Assembly (NCBI GenBank): GCA_031769625.1
Contig: JAUIMM010000202.1
Location: 9,658,001-9,722,000, forward strand
Reading direction: 5' to 3'
Origin: Taudactylus pleione
Lineage: Eukaryota > Chordata > Amphibia > Anura > Myobatrachidae
Length of the DNA stretch: 64,000 nt
The position numbers were made by a program, and so were the translations under genes. Under the pieces are notes generated by a model, which saw only the letters and a list, made by a program, of their open reading frames with translations, had not been told where the DNA came from and searched no databases. This document shows, piece by piece, positions 21,964 to 32,132 of this stretch (position 1 is the stretch's first letter; each line of letters starts with the position of its first letter).

Positions 21964-22149
21964 ATATATATATATATATATATAATGTTTGCAATTAATA
22001 TGGATATACTGTGTATATCATATATGGATATGATTCTATGGGATCTAGAGGTATTAACATATAAGGTATAATTGTTGCCTGATTCGGAGCTGCTACGCCG
22101 CGGGGTCCTGCAGTATCAGGACCGAGGAATAGTTCTCCTAAAGTTAGTG

Positions 22150-22185
<36 letters not shown>
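21964..22185. repeat. TA microsatellites
   Basis: (TA)n runs at about 21964-21984 and 22153-22184, with unremarkable sequence between. Confidence 0.8.
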
Positions 22186-22188
<3 letters not shown>

Positions 22189-22519
22189 TGTAGTACTCAC
22201 AATTTGTACATGAGGCATCAGACACACAGCAGGAAAACGACGTGCGTTTCACTGTGGCTTTTACAAGGTTAGCCTTGGAAGTACCGAATTAGGCACAGGC
22301 GCTCATATACAATTATGCCTAATATGTAAATTTTGTTCCAGGGCTCCAGGTAAGCTGCTTGACAATGGCTGGTGGGTCAGAGTCATACAGAATCACTGAG
22401 TTTCAGCAGGCTCTGTAGCAGCTTATGCTTGTGAGCCGCCGTTTGTTGTGATGCAGAATCAGAGGTTACCGGCGGGTGGCTCTCTGTACTGGTGGTCCCT
22501 GGGACAGGAGATCAGACAG

Positions 22520-23160
22520 TGTGTATATGTGTCAGTGTGTGTGTGTATACTGTATGTGTCAGTGTGTGTGTGTGTATGTATAGGCTTTCAGTGTGCGTGT
22601 GTGTGTGTATTTGTGTCAGTGTGTATGTATTTGTGTCAGTGTGTGTGTGTATGTATAGGCTTTCAGTGTGTGTGTGTATTTGTGTAAGTATGTGTGTATT
22701 TGTGTCAGTGTGTGTGTGTGTGTATGTATAGGCTTTCAGTGTGTGTGTGTGTATTTGTGTCAGTGTGTGTGTGTATGTATAGGCTTTCAGTGTGTGTGTA
22801 TTTGTGTCAGTGTGTGTGTTTGTGTCAGTGTGTGTGTGTATGTATAGGCTTTCAGTATGTGTGTGTATTTGTGTCAGTGTGTGTGTGTATTTTTGTCAGT
22901 GTGTGTGTATGTATAGGCTTTCAGTGTGTGTGTATTTGTGTCAGTGTGTGTGTGTATGTATAGACTTTCAGTGTGTGTGTATATATGTGTCAATGTGTGT
23001 GTGTATATATGTGTCAGTGTGTGTGTATACAGTATGTGTCGGTGTGTGTGTATGTATAGGCTTTCAGTGTGTGTGTATATGTGTCAGTGTGTGTCATGTG
23101 TGTAAATATGTCTGTGTATCTGTGTCAGTGTATGTTTATCTGTGTCAGTGTGTGTCTGTG
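22520..23160. repeat. GTGT-rich minisatellite
   Basis: Tandem units mixing (GT)n with TGTGTATTTGTGTCA and GTATGTATAGGCTTTCA. The unit with the TAGGCTTTCAG spacer recurs about ten times at variable 50-90-base intervals. Cysteine/valine-rich open frames here are artefacts of the repeat. Confidence 0.9.
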
Positions 23161-23690
23161 TGGAGAGACAATGCGGGGGGAGGTGATGGTGTGCTGAGAG
23201 ACAATGCAGGGTTGGAGCTGATCATGTGACAGAGATGACGCAGTGGGGGAGGTGATGGTGTGCTAAGAGACGATGCAGGGGAGGTGATGGTGTGGTTGAG
23301 AGATGATGTAGGGGGGGAGGTGATGGTGTGCTGAGAGATGACGCAGTAGGGAGATGATGGTGTGCTGAGAGTTGATGCGGGGGGGGATGGTGTAGCTGAG
23401 AGTTGATGCAAGGGGGGCAGTGATGGTGTGCTGAGAGACTACACAGGGGGGAGATGATGGCGTGCTGAGAATTGACGCAGGGGGCGGTGATGGTGTGCTG
23501 ATAGACGACTCGGTGGGGAGTTGATGGTGTGCTGAGAATTGACGCAGGGGGGGAGATGATGGTGTGCTGAGAGACGACACGGGGGAGGCGATGGTGTGGC
23601 TAAGAAGAGATGACACAGAGAGGGAGATGATGGTGTGGCTAAGAGATGATGCAGTGAGATGATGGTGTGGCTTAGAGACGCAGGGGGAAG
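23160..23690. repeat. Minisatellite of GATGATGGTGTGCTGAGAGA type
   Basis: Diverged tandem units of roughly 33-38 bases containing GGGGGGAGGTGATGGTGTG and CTGAGAGATGACGCA, directly adjoining the GTGT array. Non-coding. Confidence 0.88.
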
Positions 23691-24685
23691 GAAGTTACAC
23701 AGGGGAAACGAGTCTGGTTGAACCGCTGTCGTATGATGATGACCTTGTTGATATTCCTACACAAACAGGCATCTTCCGGATGATGTGACCTACATGAATA
23801 GTGAATAAAGACTGAAGACGCTGTCATGCCAGTAAGGATGTATTTCTTCAGAGGTTCCACATTGTGAGAAACCACCGTATAGGCAAGGTGCATATGGAAT
23901 GGAAAGGAATGTTCCCAGACTGACAAGAAATGTCATGTTGGCACGCCCTATTTTCAGTAGCCACGCTCCTGGACCCAGCCCCTGGACCAATTTTGATCCG
24001 TTTACACTGATAACGTGAACGCGCATCAACCCAGGATTTTTAAGTTGGTGTAAAAGGGGTACTAGTGTTCCTTTAAAGTCATATGCAGGAGGAAATAAAT
24101 AAAGAGAAGATCTAGCACCCAAATTATTAAACATGAACTGTTGCTGTATTTTTATATCTGTAAATATATGTGTGACTGTTATAAAGCCTGCATGGGCAGG
24201 GCTCCCCTTCTCAGGTATTGCCCACACTCTGCTTTGGGCATTGAGAGGTGTATCACTCCAAATACACCATGCACCACACCACACCACACACTAAGGGGGG
24301 AGGGGGTACAGATACTTAAAACAACTCTCTATTAGGGGGTAGTAAAATAATATGTGTTTATAAAGAAAAAGCTTCCTAAACATTAGATCAGAGTTGTTCC
24401 CCCTCCCTGGGACAGCCAGTACAGACTGCCATTAGCAGATTGAACACTTCCAATGGAAAGTCTTTTCTGTTTTTATTATAGTAGCCCTATTCGGCTGCTA
24501 GGGACTGCAGCTGATGCAGCCCTTAGCAGTCAATGCTGTCTTTCCTGAATGGGGTTTTTCCCCCCGTTCTTTTTGCGCATGCTGAATGGATAGGGACCAG
24601 ACCGCGGCTGAGGCAAGAGGATTCTGCAGCCTGGGCAGCCCTCCGCAGAGGCAGGCAAAAACCGCCGCTGGTCCCTGCTATCTAT
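23691..24685. other. Intronic sequence, nothing recognised
   Basis: No exon, RNA gene or complete transposon is visible. A G-rich run is at about 24294-24306. Confidence 0.35.
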
Positions 24686-25284
24686 GGCCCTCATTCAGAG
24701 CCGTACGCTATTTGCGGTCGTTCGTTTAAAAACAAGGGGTGGCTATTCAAATGATCCGTACGCACATTGCAGTCTGTTCACACCTCTAAGTCTGAACGAG
24801 CGAGCAAAACATACGCTCGTTTATTTGTTAAAAACGCCCCCTGGCCGCACGCATCCTACGTCATGTCCGCTATTTATTAGATTAATCGAGTACATCGACC
24901 AGCGTATGAACTGCTCGCTATTCTTGTGGTTGGTGTTTGCTACCACAAATTTGCGTGCAGTTCGGGCTCTAAAATAACCCAGTGACGTGGTCAATGACGC
25001 TGCTGTTTTAAATATACACACCCATAAAACGCCCGTTTTGACCTTTAAGCACGCCTGCGTTCGGATCTCCACTCCCCATTTTCAAACACCTTCCCCTGTT
25101 ACCACCCACATACGCCTCATTCTGTCACTCAAAATAGCAGGCACTCGCTATATAGCGTACAAAGGATTTTCGGCCGCACTGACTGGTTCGCGCATGCGTA
25201 GTAAAAAGCGTACGCATGCGCAGATGTGCAAACATCGCTCGGAACGAGCGTACTGCCGCTAACGAGCGGCTCTGAATGAGGGCC
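24686..25284. mobile_element. Harbinger MITE (599 bp, TSD TAT), close to the autonomous element
   Basis: The ends GGCCCTCATTCAGAGCC are flanked by TAT at 24683-24685 and 25285-25287. Its right 100 bases (GCAGTACGCTCGTT..., CGATGTT, GCGCATGCG) closely follow the right end of the 25686-33165 element, and it shares the ACGCCTGCGTT...CCATCTCCAC-like inner segment. It looks like a deletion derivative of that element or a close relative, only 400 bases from it. Confidence 0.9.
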
Positions 25285-26328
25285 TATATTCCTTACACAT
25301 GGATATAAACACACTAGAGTTTGCAAATTAACTAGAGCTGTGTTTTGGACTGTAGTAGGTGGTGCCTCTGTCTTGCTCTCCCCTCCCTCACTCTCCTGTC
25401 CTCTGTGTTTATGTTTCTCTCCTGCCCCTCATTCTCCCTCCCACTATCACTTATCTACTTAGTAGCATATCTATAAGGGGGCTGTGCACCCTGCATATTG
25501 CCGGTGCATGCGCATAAGATAACAAAGACTTGTCTGACACGTGCACTTGTACACCATTAATGTCATTTTTATCAGCAGTGAGAAATATCTCATTCCTAGA
25601 AAATTGCATTCCATTTTATTGCTGTAACTATAATGATAACTCCAACACCGACAACTTGCACTGGTGACATTGTATTCTACACTCTGGCCCTCATTCAGAC
25701 CCACTCGCAAGCGGGCGCACGTACGTTAGGCGTACGTACAAAATTATTTAAATTCAATGGCTCGCTCGTATTTTCGTTCGCATCTAAAATTCCTCCCTAA
25801 ACTCAGGCGACCCCTCCTCTAACTAACGAGCGTGCGAAATAGCGAGCGTACATCCCCGAAATGGCTTGAAGGGAACACACGCACAAGTGAAACCGGAAGT
25901 GGCCTTGTCAGATGTCGATTACCTGCTCCTTTATTCTGCCTACCTCCCTCAATCGTATCATGCCAATCAATGTATCAATTAGCTTAATTTTTTTTTTTTT
26001 TTCAACACAATGCAAGAAACTTTACTCTTGTCCGTGTTTGTGTTTACCCGCAGAATACGTACGGATGGAACATTCGCTTTTATTGTTCAAAAAACATGTG
26101 AACCACAATTAAACAATTGTTCTATTGCTGTGGATCCCCGCATATTTTCCGGGGTTCATTTCTTTATTTAAATTTGCAAATGCATGTCACTGCATCAAGC
26201 CTATCATAACTCTCCAGAGATTTCTGGCCCTGTTGAACACATGACTCATACACTAACCAATAAAATTGCTCCTCTTAATTTCCAAAATACATTAGCCAAT
26301 CAGAAATTTTTGGCACACTTTATCAAAA

Positions 26329-27765
26329 ATGTTTTGTATGAAAAACTCCATTGCCATCATGAGAGCCTCCGCATTCACCAGGCGCGAGCTGCTGGTGCTT
26401 ACGGAGGTGATGGATAGGCGGATCACCAGCCAGCCTCCACCCATCACCAACCGGCAGAAGCGCTCCGCGTATGCGGAGGCACGGTCCCGCCTGCGGTCGT
26501 TGGGTTCACGCCGCAACATCGGGCAGCTGGAGCGCAGGTGGTCAGACCTGCAACGGCGAACGCCACGCTTGCTGGCATGCTTTCGCATGCAGATCCTTGA
26601 AAGTAAGTGTTATGTATTGTGGTTTTCATGTTTGTGTTTGTGGGGCAAACTGCGTGTGCATGTTTTCCTGTCTGTCCTATTTATTATTTGTCCTCATATC
26701 TGCGTGTGCATGTTTTCCTGTCTGTCCTATTAATTATTTGTCCTCATATCTGCGTGTGCATGTTTTCCTGTCTGTCCTATTAATTATTTGTCCTCATATC
26801 TGCGTGTGCATGTTTTCCTGTCTGTCCTATTAATTATTTGTCCTCATATCTGCGTGTGCATGTTTTCCTGTCTGTCCTATTAATTATTTGTCCTCATATC
26901 AGCGTGTGCTTGTTTTCCCTCTATTTCTGTTTTTTTCATTCTACTCCTTTTTGCATGTTTTTTGTTGCTGGTTTTTTTTTTTTTATTTGGGCCCCGGATT
27001 TGCCCAGAAACTAACCTCAATTTGTTTGACATATTTTAGGAGGACAGCCAAGACTACGCCGTCACCGTCCGGCCAGACGGCGTTCCCGGCCACTATCCCC
27101 AACCCCCAGCCAACACTCCACCACAAATATTTCCCCTATACCCCACTCCTCCCCAGCCTTCCCAGACCCTCTCCCGGAACTGTCGGGCCTCCTTCCCCTC
27201 CGTCCCACTTCCCCCTCTCCTCCACCCACCCCTCTTCCAATTACCCCCTCCCCGGAGTCCATCATTACCCCTCCCCGTTCTTTGGGGAATGAAGGCTCCT
27301 CCGAGGAGGAACATGGAGGGACTTCCGGAGCTCCCGTTTTGGCTCCCGGTATGTTTTTCTTTCTCATTTTTTTTAACCACAAACTGTTTGTATGTAATCA
27401 TGTGTCGTGCCTTTATTCGTGCTTGTTTGGTTTACTTTTGGTGATTTAGCAGTTTGCCTTTACCGCTTCCTGCTGATTTCAACATACACATATCACACCT
27501 GTGTGAATTTGTACATAGGCCTTGTATTTTTGGCAGCACCCCCTTTTTGTTTTGGTTTTTCTTTTTTCGGTTTAGGAGTGATTTCGTTGTGTTTTTGTTT
27601 TTTTAATGTGGATTCCCTATTGTTTTATTAATCCACACACTTTTCTCACCCACAGAGGAACAGAGGCGTCGACAAGAGGTGGACGATTGTGTTGGCCAGA
27701 TGCGCCAACATGTCATTGGCATTCTTGTGGCCCTTGACCGGCTGTCTGGCATCCTTCGCCAGTAG
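26329..27765 (+). CDS. Harbinger Myb/SANT-like DNA-binding protein 1 (3 exons)
   Basis: Exons are 26329-26602, 27040-27348 and 27656-27765, with donors GTAAGT, GTATGT and acceptors TTTTAG, CCACAG. Phases agree and give about 230 residues ending at TAG 27763-27765. Exon 1 holds a Myb/SANT-like trihelix (FTRRELLVLTEVMDRR ... LERRWSDLQRRTP, residues ~16-85). Exon 2 is basic then proline/serine-rich (SPSPPPTPLP) with an acidic patch. Exon 3 is an amphipathic helix (EEQRRRQEVDDCVGQ...). The start could be any of the ATGs at 26329, 26338 or 26359. AATAAA at 27792-27797 follows the stop. The protein probably binds element ends or subterminal repeats with the transposase, inferred from Harbinger Myb-like partners; no close relative is recognised. 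Confidence 0.72.
26643..26910 (+). repeat. 50-bp tandem repeat in intron 1 of Myb gene 1
   Basis: About five nearly identical copies of a 50-base unit (TGCGTGTGCATGTTTTCCTG ... CCTCATATC), starting just after the exon 1 donor. The first copy differs by single bases. Polypyrimidine-rich on this strand. Confidence 0.92.
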
Positions 27766-27791
27766 TTTTTTTTGTTTATTTTCGTTTTGTA

Positions 27792-27797
27792 AATAAA
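27792..27797 (+). terminator. Poly(A) signal of Myb gene 1
   Basis: AATAAA 27 bases after the stop codon, followed by T-rich sequence. Confidence 0.55.
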
Positions 27798-28554
27798 TTT
27801 TGTAGTTCTAATATACGTTCTGGCTCATTCTTTTTTTCAAAAACAAAAATAGTTTTCCCTGACATAAGTAGACTGTTCCTGCAAGGATTTCCCTTTTTTA
27901 AAAGTTAGATTGTATTTTGTATTTGTATGTTAAACAGCCACAAGAAACACATAACAGTAACAATGTCATTTCCCTTTTTGGGTGTAGTGTCAATTAGATA
28001 TTTCGCCATTTTACAGGTTCCTAGTTGGTGTGCAAGCTGCTTAGGCCAATCTTCAAAATCCAAAGGTTTGGACAGGCTTACAGTTTACATCAACTGGTGT
28101 CAGTACTGGATTACCCCTTAGTCAAATGTAAGGTGTGTTAACCTGGTTACACTTGCTGTTAACGTCCAAAAAAAGGAAGACCATTTCACTCTCCAAACAT
28201 TTATTCACAACATAAATGAGAAATCAAAGTGGTCAGTCCCAAAAAAAAAAAACAGTGATAATCTCAAATACAACACATACAAATAAAATATTTAATTAAA
28301 AAAAACAATCAAGAACTGGTTGACGAAGGACCATGCCAACATGATTCCACAAACATGGCGTTGCGATATGGGTTCCAGAATATATGGACAAAATCACAAG
28401 ATCCAGGTTTGGTAAGGGTAGCAGGAAGTAGTGAGCGTTGGAGTGGCAAAGATTATGTGAACAAACAGAAGATGGTGAAAAAAAAAAAAAAAAATTAGAT
28501 GTTCGCAAACAAACACAAACACATTAGGTATAAACACTGTAGTTTGGGTCAAAC

Positions 28555-29812
28555 TTACCTAAAAAATCTGGCCACCACATCATCGCGTATGGCCCCCCCA
28601 CATACTGACCTCCGACCAACCTCGGGGGGGCCATCCTCAGGTAAGGCATCCTCTGGCTGCATTGGGACACCACTCCTTATGGCGATGTTGTGAAATATCC
28701 CACACAGGACCACAATTTTCGACACCATATCCGGCAAATACATGAGCTCGCCACCAGAGCGGTGGAGGCATCTGAATCGGCCTTTTCCGATACAGCGCTC
28801 CACCACTTGCCTGGTGGCTGTAAGTGCGGAATTATACTCACTTTGTGGGCCTGGTGTGGGAGCCAAATAAGGAGTGAGCAGCCAGGACATGCAAGGGTAT
28901 CCACTGTCTCCTGTGAAAAATAAGAGACAACATCAGGAACACTGTGTATCAAGCTTAACATTGTTATGTACTAAAGGTCTCCACTTACCCAGAAGCCACG
29001 CATCACCAGCTTGTAGGTTGGTTAATTTCTGCCATATCCCTGATTGCCGGATGACGAAGGAGTCATGTGCACTTCCTGGTAACTTAGCATTCAGGGACAG
29101 GATCTGGAGGGAGGCATCACATACCACCATTACATTCAGGGAGTGATAGTGTTTACGGTTTCTAAATATTGCCTCCAGCCGTGCTGGAGGCTGAAGTGGT
29201 ATGTGAGTACCATCCACAACCCCTATGATGTGTGGGAAGCCAGCTATTTGGTAAAAATTGGCCTTGGCCACACTAAGGGCACCCATATCCAAAGGCATTT
29301 GAATAAAATGATGGAGGTGCTTGAAAAGTGCCTCCATCACTGCCCTCAGGATCCGGGAAAAGGAGGATTGGGAGATGCCCGCCACTATTCCCACCGTTGT
29401 TTGAAACGATCCTGAGGCACAGAAATGTAACACCGCCATAAATTGCGTCAGTGGTGGTATTGCTGTTGGACTGTCAATTTGCCGCTCAAGATCACTTTCT
29501 ATTAATGAGAGAGTGTCTATGATGATTTTGGGAGGTAGACGGTAGCGTCTTAAAACCTCATCATCGGGCATTCCAAAAAGGGTGACACGTGTTCGAAATA
29601 TCTGGGGCCTTGCATGCCTACGATGCCTACGCCTGGGATGAGATTGAGGTTGGTCGGCTTCCAGGAGCATGGCCAGAACAATCCGCCCCAGATCAACCTG
29701 AAATTCAAAAATTTCAAAGTAAGGCTTTTGACCCACCCCAAAACTATATTAAAACAACTTAGCTTGATGATACCATCCATTGCTGCTTACATGCCGGGGT
29801 ATTGTCATGATA
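28555..29812 (-). CDS. PIF/Harbinger DDE transposase (HARBI1-like)
   Basis: Minus strand. Main exon about 28989-29712 and last exon 28555-28910, joined across an intron (donor GTAAGTGG at 28981-28988, acceptor CACAG ending at 28911) that rebuilds LLGDSGYP. A small first exon is likely: ATG at 29812 gives MTIPRH, then a GTAAGC donor; an acceptor TTTCAG just upstream of GTTGATCTG at 29712 restores frame. The alternative is a start at ATG 29736 without this intron. The DDE nuclease shows Asp in GVVDGTHIPL (~29210), Asp in GDSGYP (~28908) and Glu in VVERCIGKGRF (~28800). An N-terminal helical segment (RYRLPPKIIIDTL) precedes it. Length about 360 residues, normal for the family. The enzyme would excise and insert the element at 3-bp targets. 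All three catalytic residues are present and no stop interrupts, so it may be active. A donor-like GTAAGT overlaps the stop. Confidence 0.9.
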
Positions 29813-30032
29813 CGTCCAAACTGAAAATAAACAACAAAATTACTTGACACATTTCACTCTGTGCATTTTTGTTGATACATTTTGTGCTAGACCAAAGTTC
29901 AAATATGCCAAACACCCATTTAGCAAAACCGCAAAGCGACATTTAACACAGTACATCAAAACGGGTCGAAATGATGGCTCAAAAAGCGAAAGCTAAACCA
30001 TCAAAAAGTTAGAATGATTATTAAGCTGTTTA

Positions 30033-30349
30033 AAATGCGCTAATTAGTTCGCTAATACAAGTCACAAGAGTAACTACTAAAAATGCGCTAATTAGTTCGC
30101 TAATACAAGTCACAAGAGTAACTACTAAAAATGTGCTAATTAGTTCGCTAATACAAGTCACAAGAGTAACTACTAAAAATGTGCTAATTAGTTCGCTAAT
30201 ACAAGTCACAAGAGTAACTACTAAAAATGCGCTAATTAGTTCGCTAATACAAGTCACAAGAGTAACTACTAAAAATGTGCTAATTAGTTCGCTAATACAA
30301 GTCACAAGAGTAACTACTAAAAATGCGCTAATTAGTTCGCTAATACAAG
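30033..30349. repeat. 48-bp tandem repeat x ~6.6 between divergent transposase and Myb genes
   Basis: Units start at 30037, 30085, 30133, 30181, 30229, 30277 and 30325, each with TGCGCTAATTAGTTCGCTAA then ACAAGTCACAAGAGTAACTA. Copies differ mainly at one base (GCGC or GTGC). Because 48 is a multiple of three, both strands stay open and give false repeat proteins. The array sits in the shared 5' region of two divergent genes and contains TAATTAG and TTAGCGAA-like inverted words, so it may be a protein-binding array. Confidence 0.93.
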
Positions 30350-30786
30350 ATAAAAAATGGACTTACCAAGAGCAAATATCTAAGATGCAAAATCAAAAGG
30401 TCTTTGGGGTCGAAAATAAACAAAATCTAAAATAGAATAAATTAGGTATCCAAAAATTACAAAATATACGAAACACAATGAAACAACAATTGAACAAAAG
30501 TTAGACTTCACAAAACTTACCAAATCAACAAACGAGGTCCCAAAAATATAAACCAACAAAGATAACGGAAAAAAAAATGCAAATCTAACCAACAAACGAA
30601 TCTCCAACCTCCAACTCCTTTCTACGCAATCAATAAACTCCAGCCAAGATAACCTCCAACAATCCAAAAACGCCACCTCGACTTGAGACACACCAAGCCA
30701 TAAATAGTGTTTTGTTTCCCGCACAAATTAAGGAGGGATCATAGGGCCGCACAATCAATGATGCGGCCGCAAAATAAGGACGCATG

Positions 30787-30794
30787 TATAAATA
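30787..30794 (+). promoter_or_regulatory. TATA box of Harbinger Myb gene 2
   Basis: TATAAATA lies 53 bases upstream of the ATG, followed immediately by a CRE-like CGTCAC. Confidence 0.5.
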
Positions 30795-30846
30795 CGTCAC
30801 GAAAACACATTCAAATTCTGGTGTATTTCTTGTTTGGACCTCAGAC

Positions 30847-32132
30847 ATGGCGACAGACCAGGGAAAAAATGCACAAGAGTCAGGCGGTAAGTCTTTCATG
30901 CATTTTCTATCAACGATTAATTTGAAACATAAGATTAGGCAAGTTGTGATTTTGTGAATTCTGTAAATTTACACAAATAGGTGAGGAGGATGACATGGAA
31001 GAGGCTGCTGGGCCCAGTATTCCGGCCAAAGCGGGCAAAAAAAAAAGGCAGCCACATTTCACAAGAAAGGAGATGGAGGTTTTGATCCAGAAGTGTGTGG
31101 ACATCCTGCCACAGGCAGACAGGAATATGAGTCTAAGCCAGAAGTGGAGAATGTGGGAAGAGGTAGCCGTTGCTGTCAATAGAGTGGGTGATTATGTCCG
31201 TCTAGCCCGGGATGTCAAACGGCGGTAAGTAAACCCTTGCCCCCACTAAAAACAAACCCCATTTTAAACCAAAGGATAATGGCTTCCATTTTTCCCCACA
31301 GATGGGGCGACTTCAAATATCGCCTAAAGCAAAAACTCGCGGACAGGGCTAGGCATGCAAGGGGGACAGGTGGGGGTCCCACCCCTGTGTCATTGGAGTT
31401 GACGGATTTAGAAGAGCTGGCACAGGGGTGTGTGCAGCCTGTGGAGGTGTTTGGCGTGTCCAACATGGATACGGACATGCCAGACTTTGCGGCTCCTCAT
31501 GTTGGCCCAGGTAAGTATTGTGATGTCACCAACTCTGAAATGCTATTGTGCCAATATGTAGATTCTAATGTGACTCTTTTCTCATTTTTCCAACAGAGAC
31601 ACAGGTGGATGAGTCTGCTCCAGAGGGAAGCCTTGGCCGCAGAATTTCTGCTGGCTCTGCAGGGGAGGAACCAGTACATCTGGCTGAGGACCCTGCAGAA
31701 GCCAGTCCAGGGCGTGCCCCCTCGCAGGCAGTGGGCCTCCTCACAGAACTCAATTTCAAATCGGATTTCCATACGGAGATTCTGCAGAGGATGGACGCCA
31801 GTCTGATACGGGTGGCTGAGGCCCTGGAGCAAAATGCTGCGGCCAACGTGACCATTGGTCAGGCCCTGGCGGAAAATACCAGGGCCAACATCCGCATCGC
31901 CGATGCCCTGGAGCAGCTCGTTCGCCAGCACATGGTGGAGCCGACCTCCCTTCCTGCCGGAACATCAGGATCCTCCACCTCTGGCACAACATCAGCCAAT
32001 CCTCCAAATGTGCCTAGCCCTGTGCCTAGTCCAGAGGCCACAACATCTGCCTCTGGACAGGCCAGCCCAATGGCATCCCAGACCCGGTCTGGCGCCCACC
32101 CTCCCCCATCCAAACGGGCGAAAAAACGGTGA
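30847..32132 (+). CDS. Harbinger Myb/SANT-like DNA-binding protein 2 (4 exons)
   Basis: Exons are 30847-30886, 30981-31224, 31302-31510 and 31597-32132; every junction is GT/AG and in phase, giving about 342 residues ending at TGA 32130-32132. Residues ~1-40 are acidic then basic (KAGKKKRQ, possible nuclear signal). A Myb/SANT-like trihelix follows (FTRKEMEVLIQKCVDIL ... DVKRRWGDFKYRLKQKL) at ~40-115. A helical segment with repeated ALEQNAAANVTIG / ALAENTRANIRIA / ALEQLVRQ units (~residues 245-280) may oligomerise. The Ser/Pro/Thr-rich tail ends in a basic KRAKKR. This is the layout of the usual Harbinger Myb-like partner, which escorts the transposase into the nucleus and to the DNA. It is only distantly like the first Myb protein and differs in exon number. 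Confidence 0.85.

Noticed and set aside
22448..23229. Cys/Val-rich frames resembling small cysteine-rich proteins
   Set aside because: Direct translation of a GTGT minisatellite.
27062..27401. Gly/Arg-rich minus-strand frames
   Set aside because: Antisense of exon 2 of the Harbinger Myb gene 1, which is C-rich.
30030..30435. Frames with 16-residue repeats (ISELISTFLVVTLVTC and the opposite strand)
   Set aside because: The 48-bp repeat keeps all frames open; it lies in a promoter region between two divergent genes.
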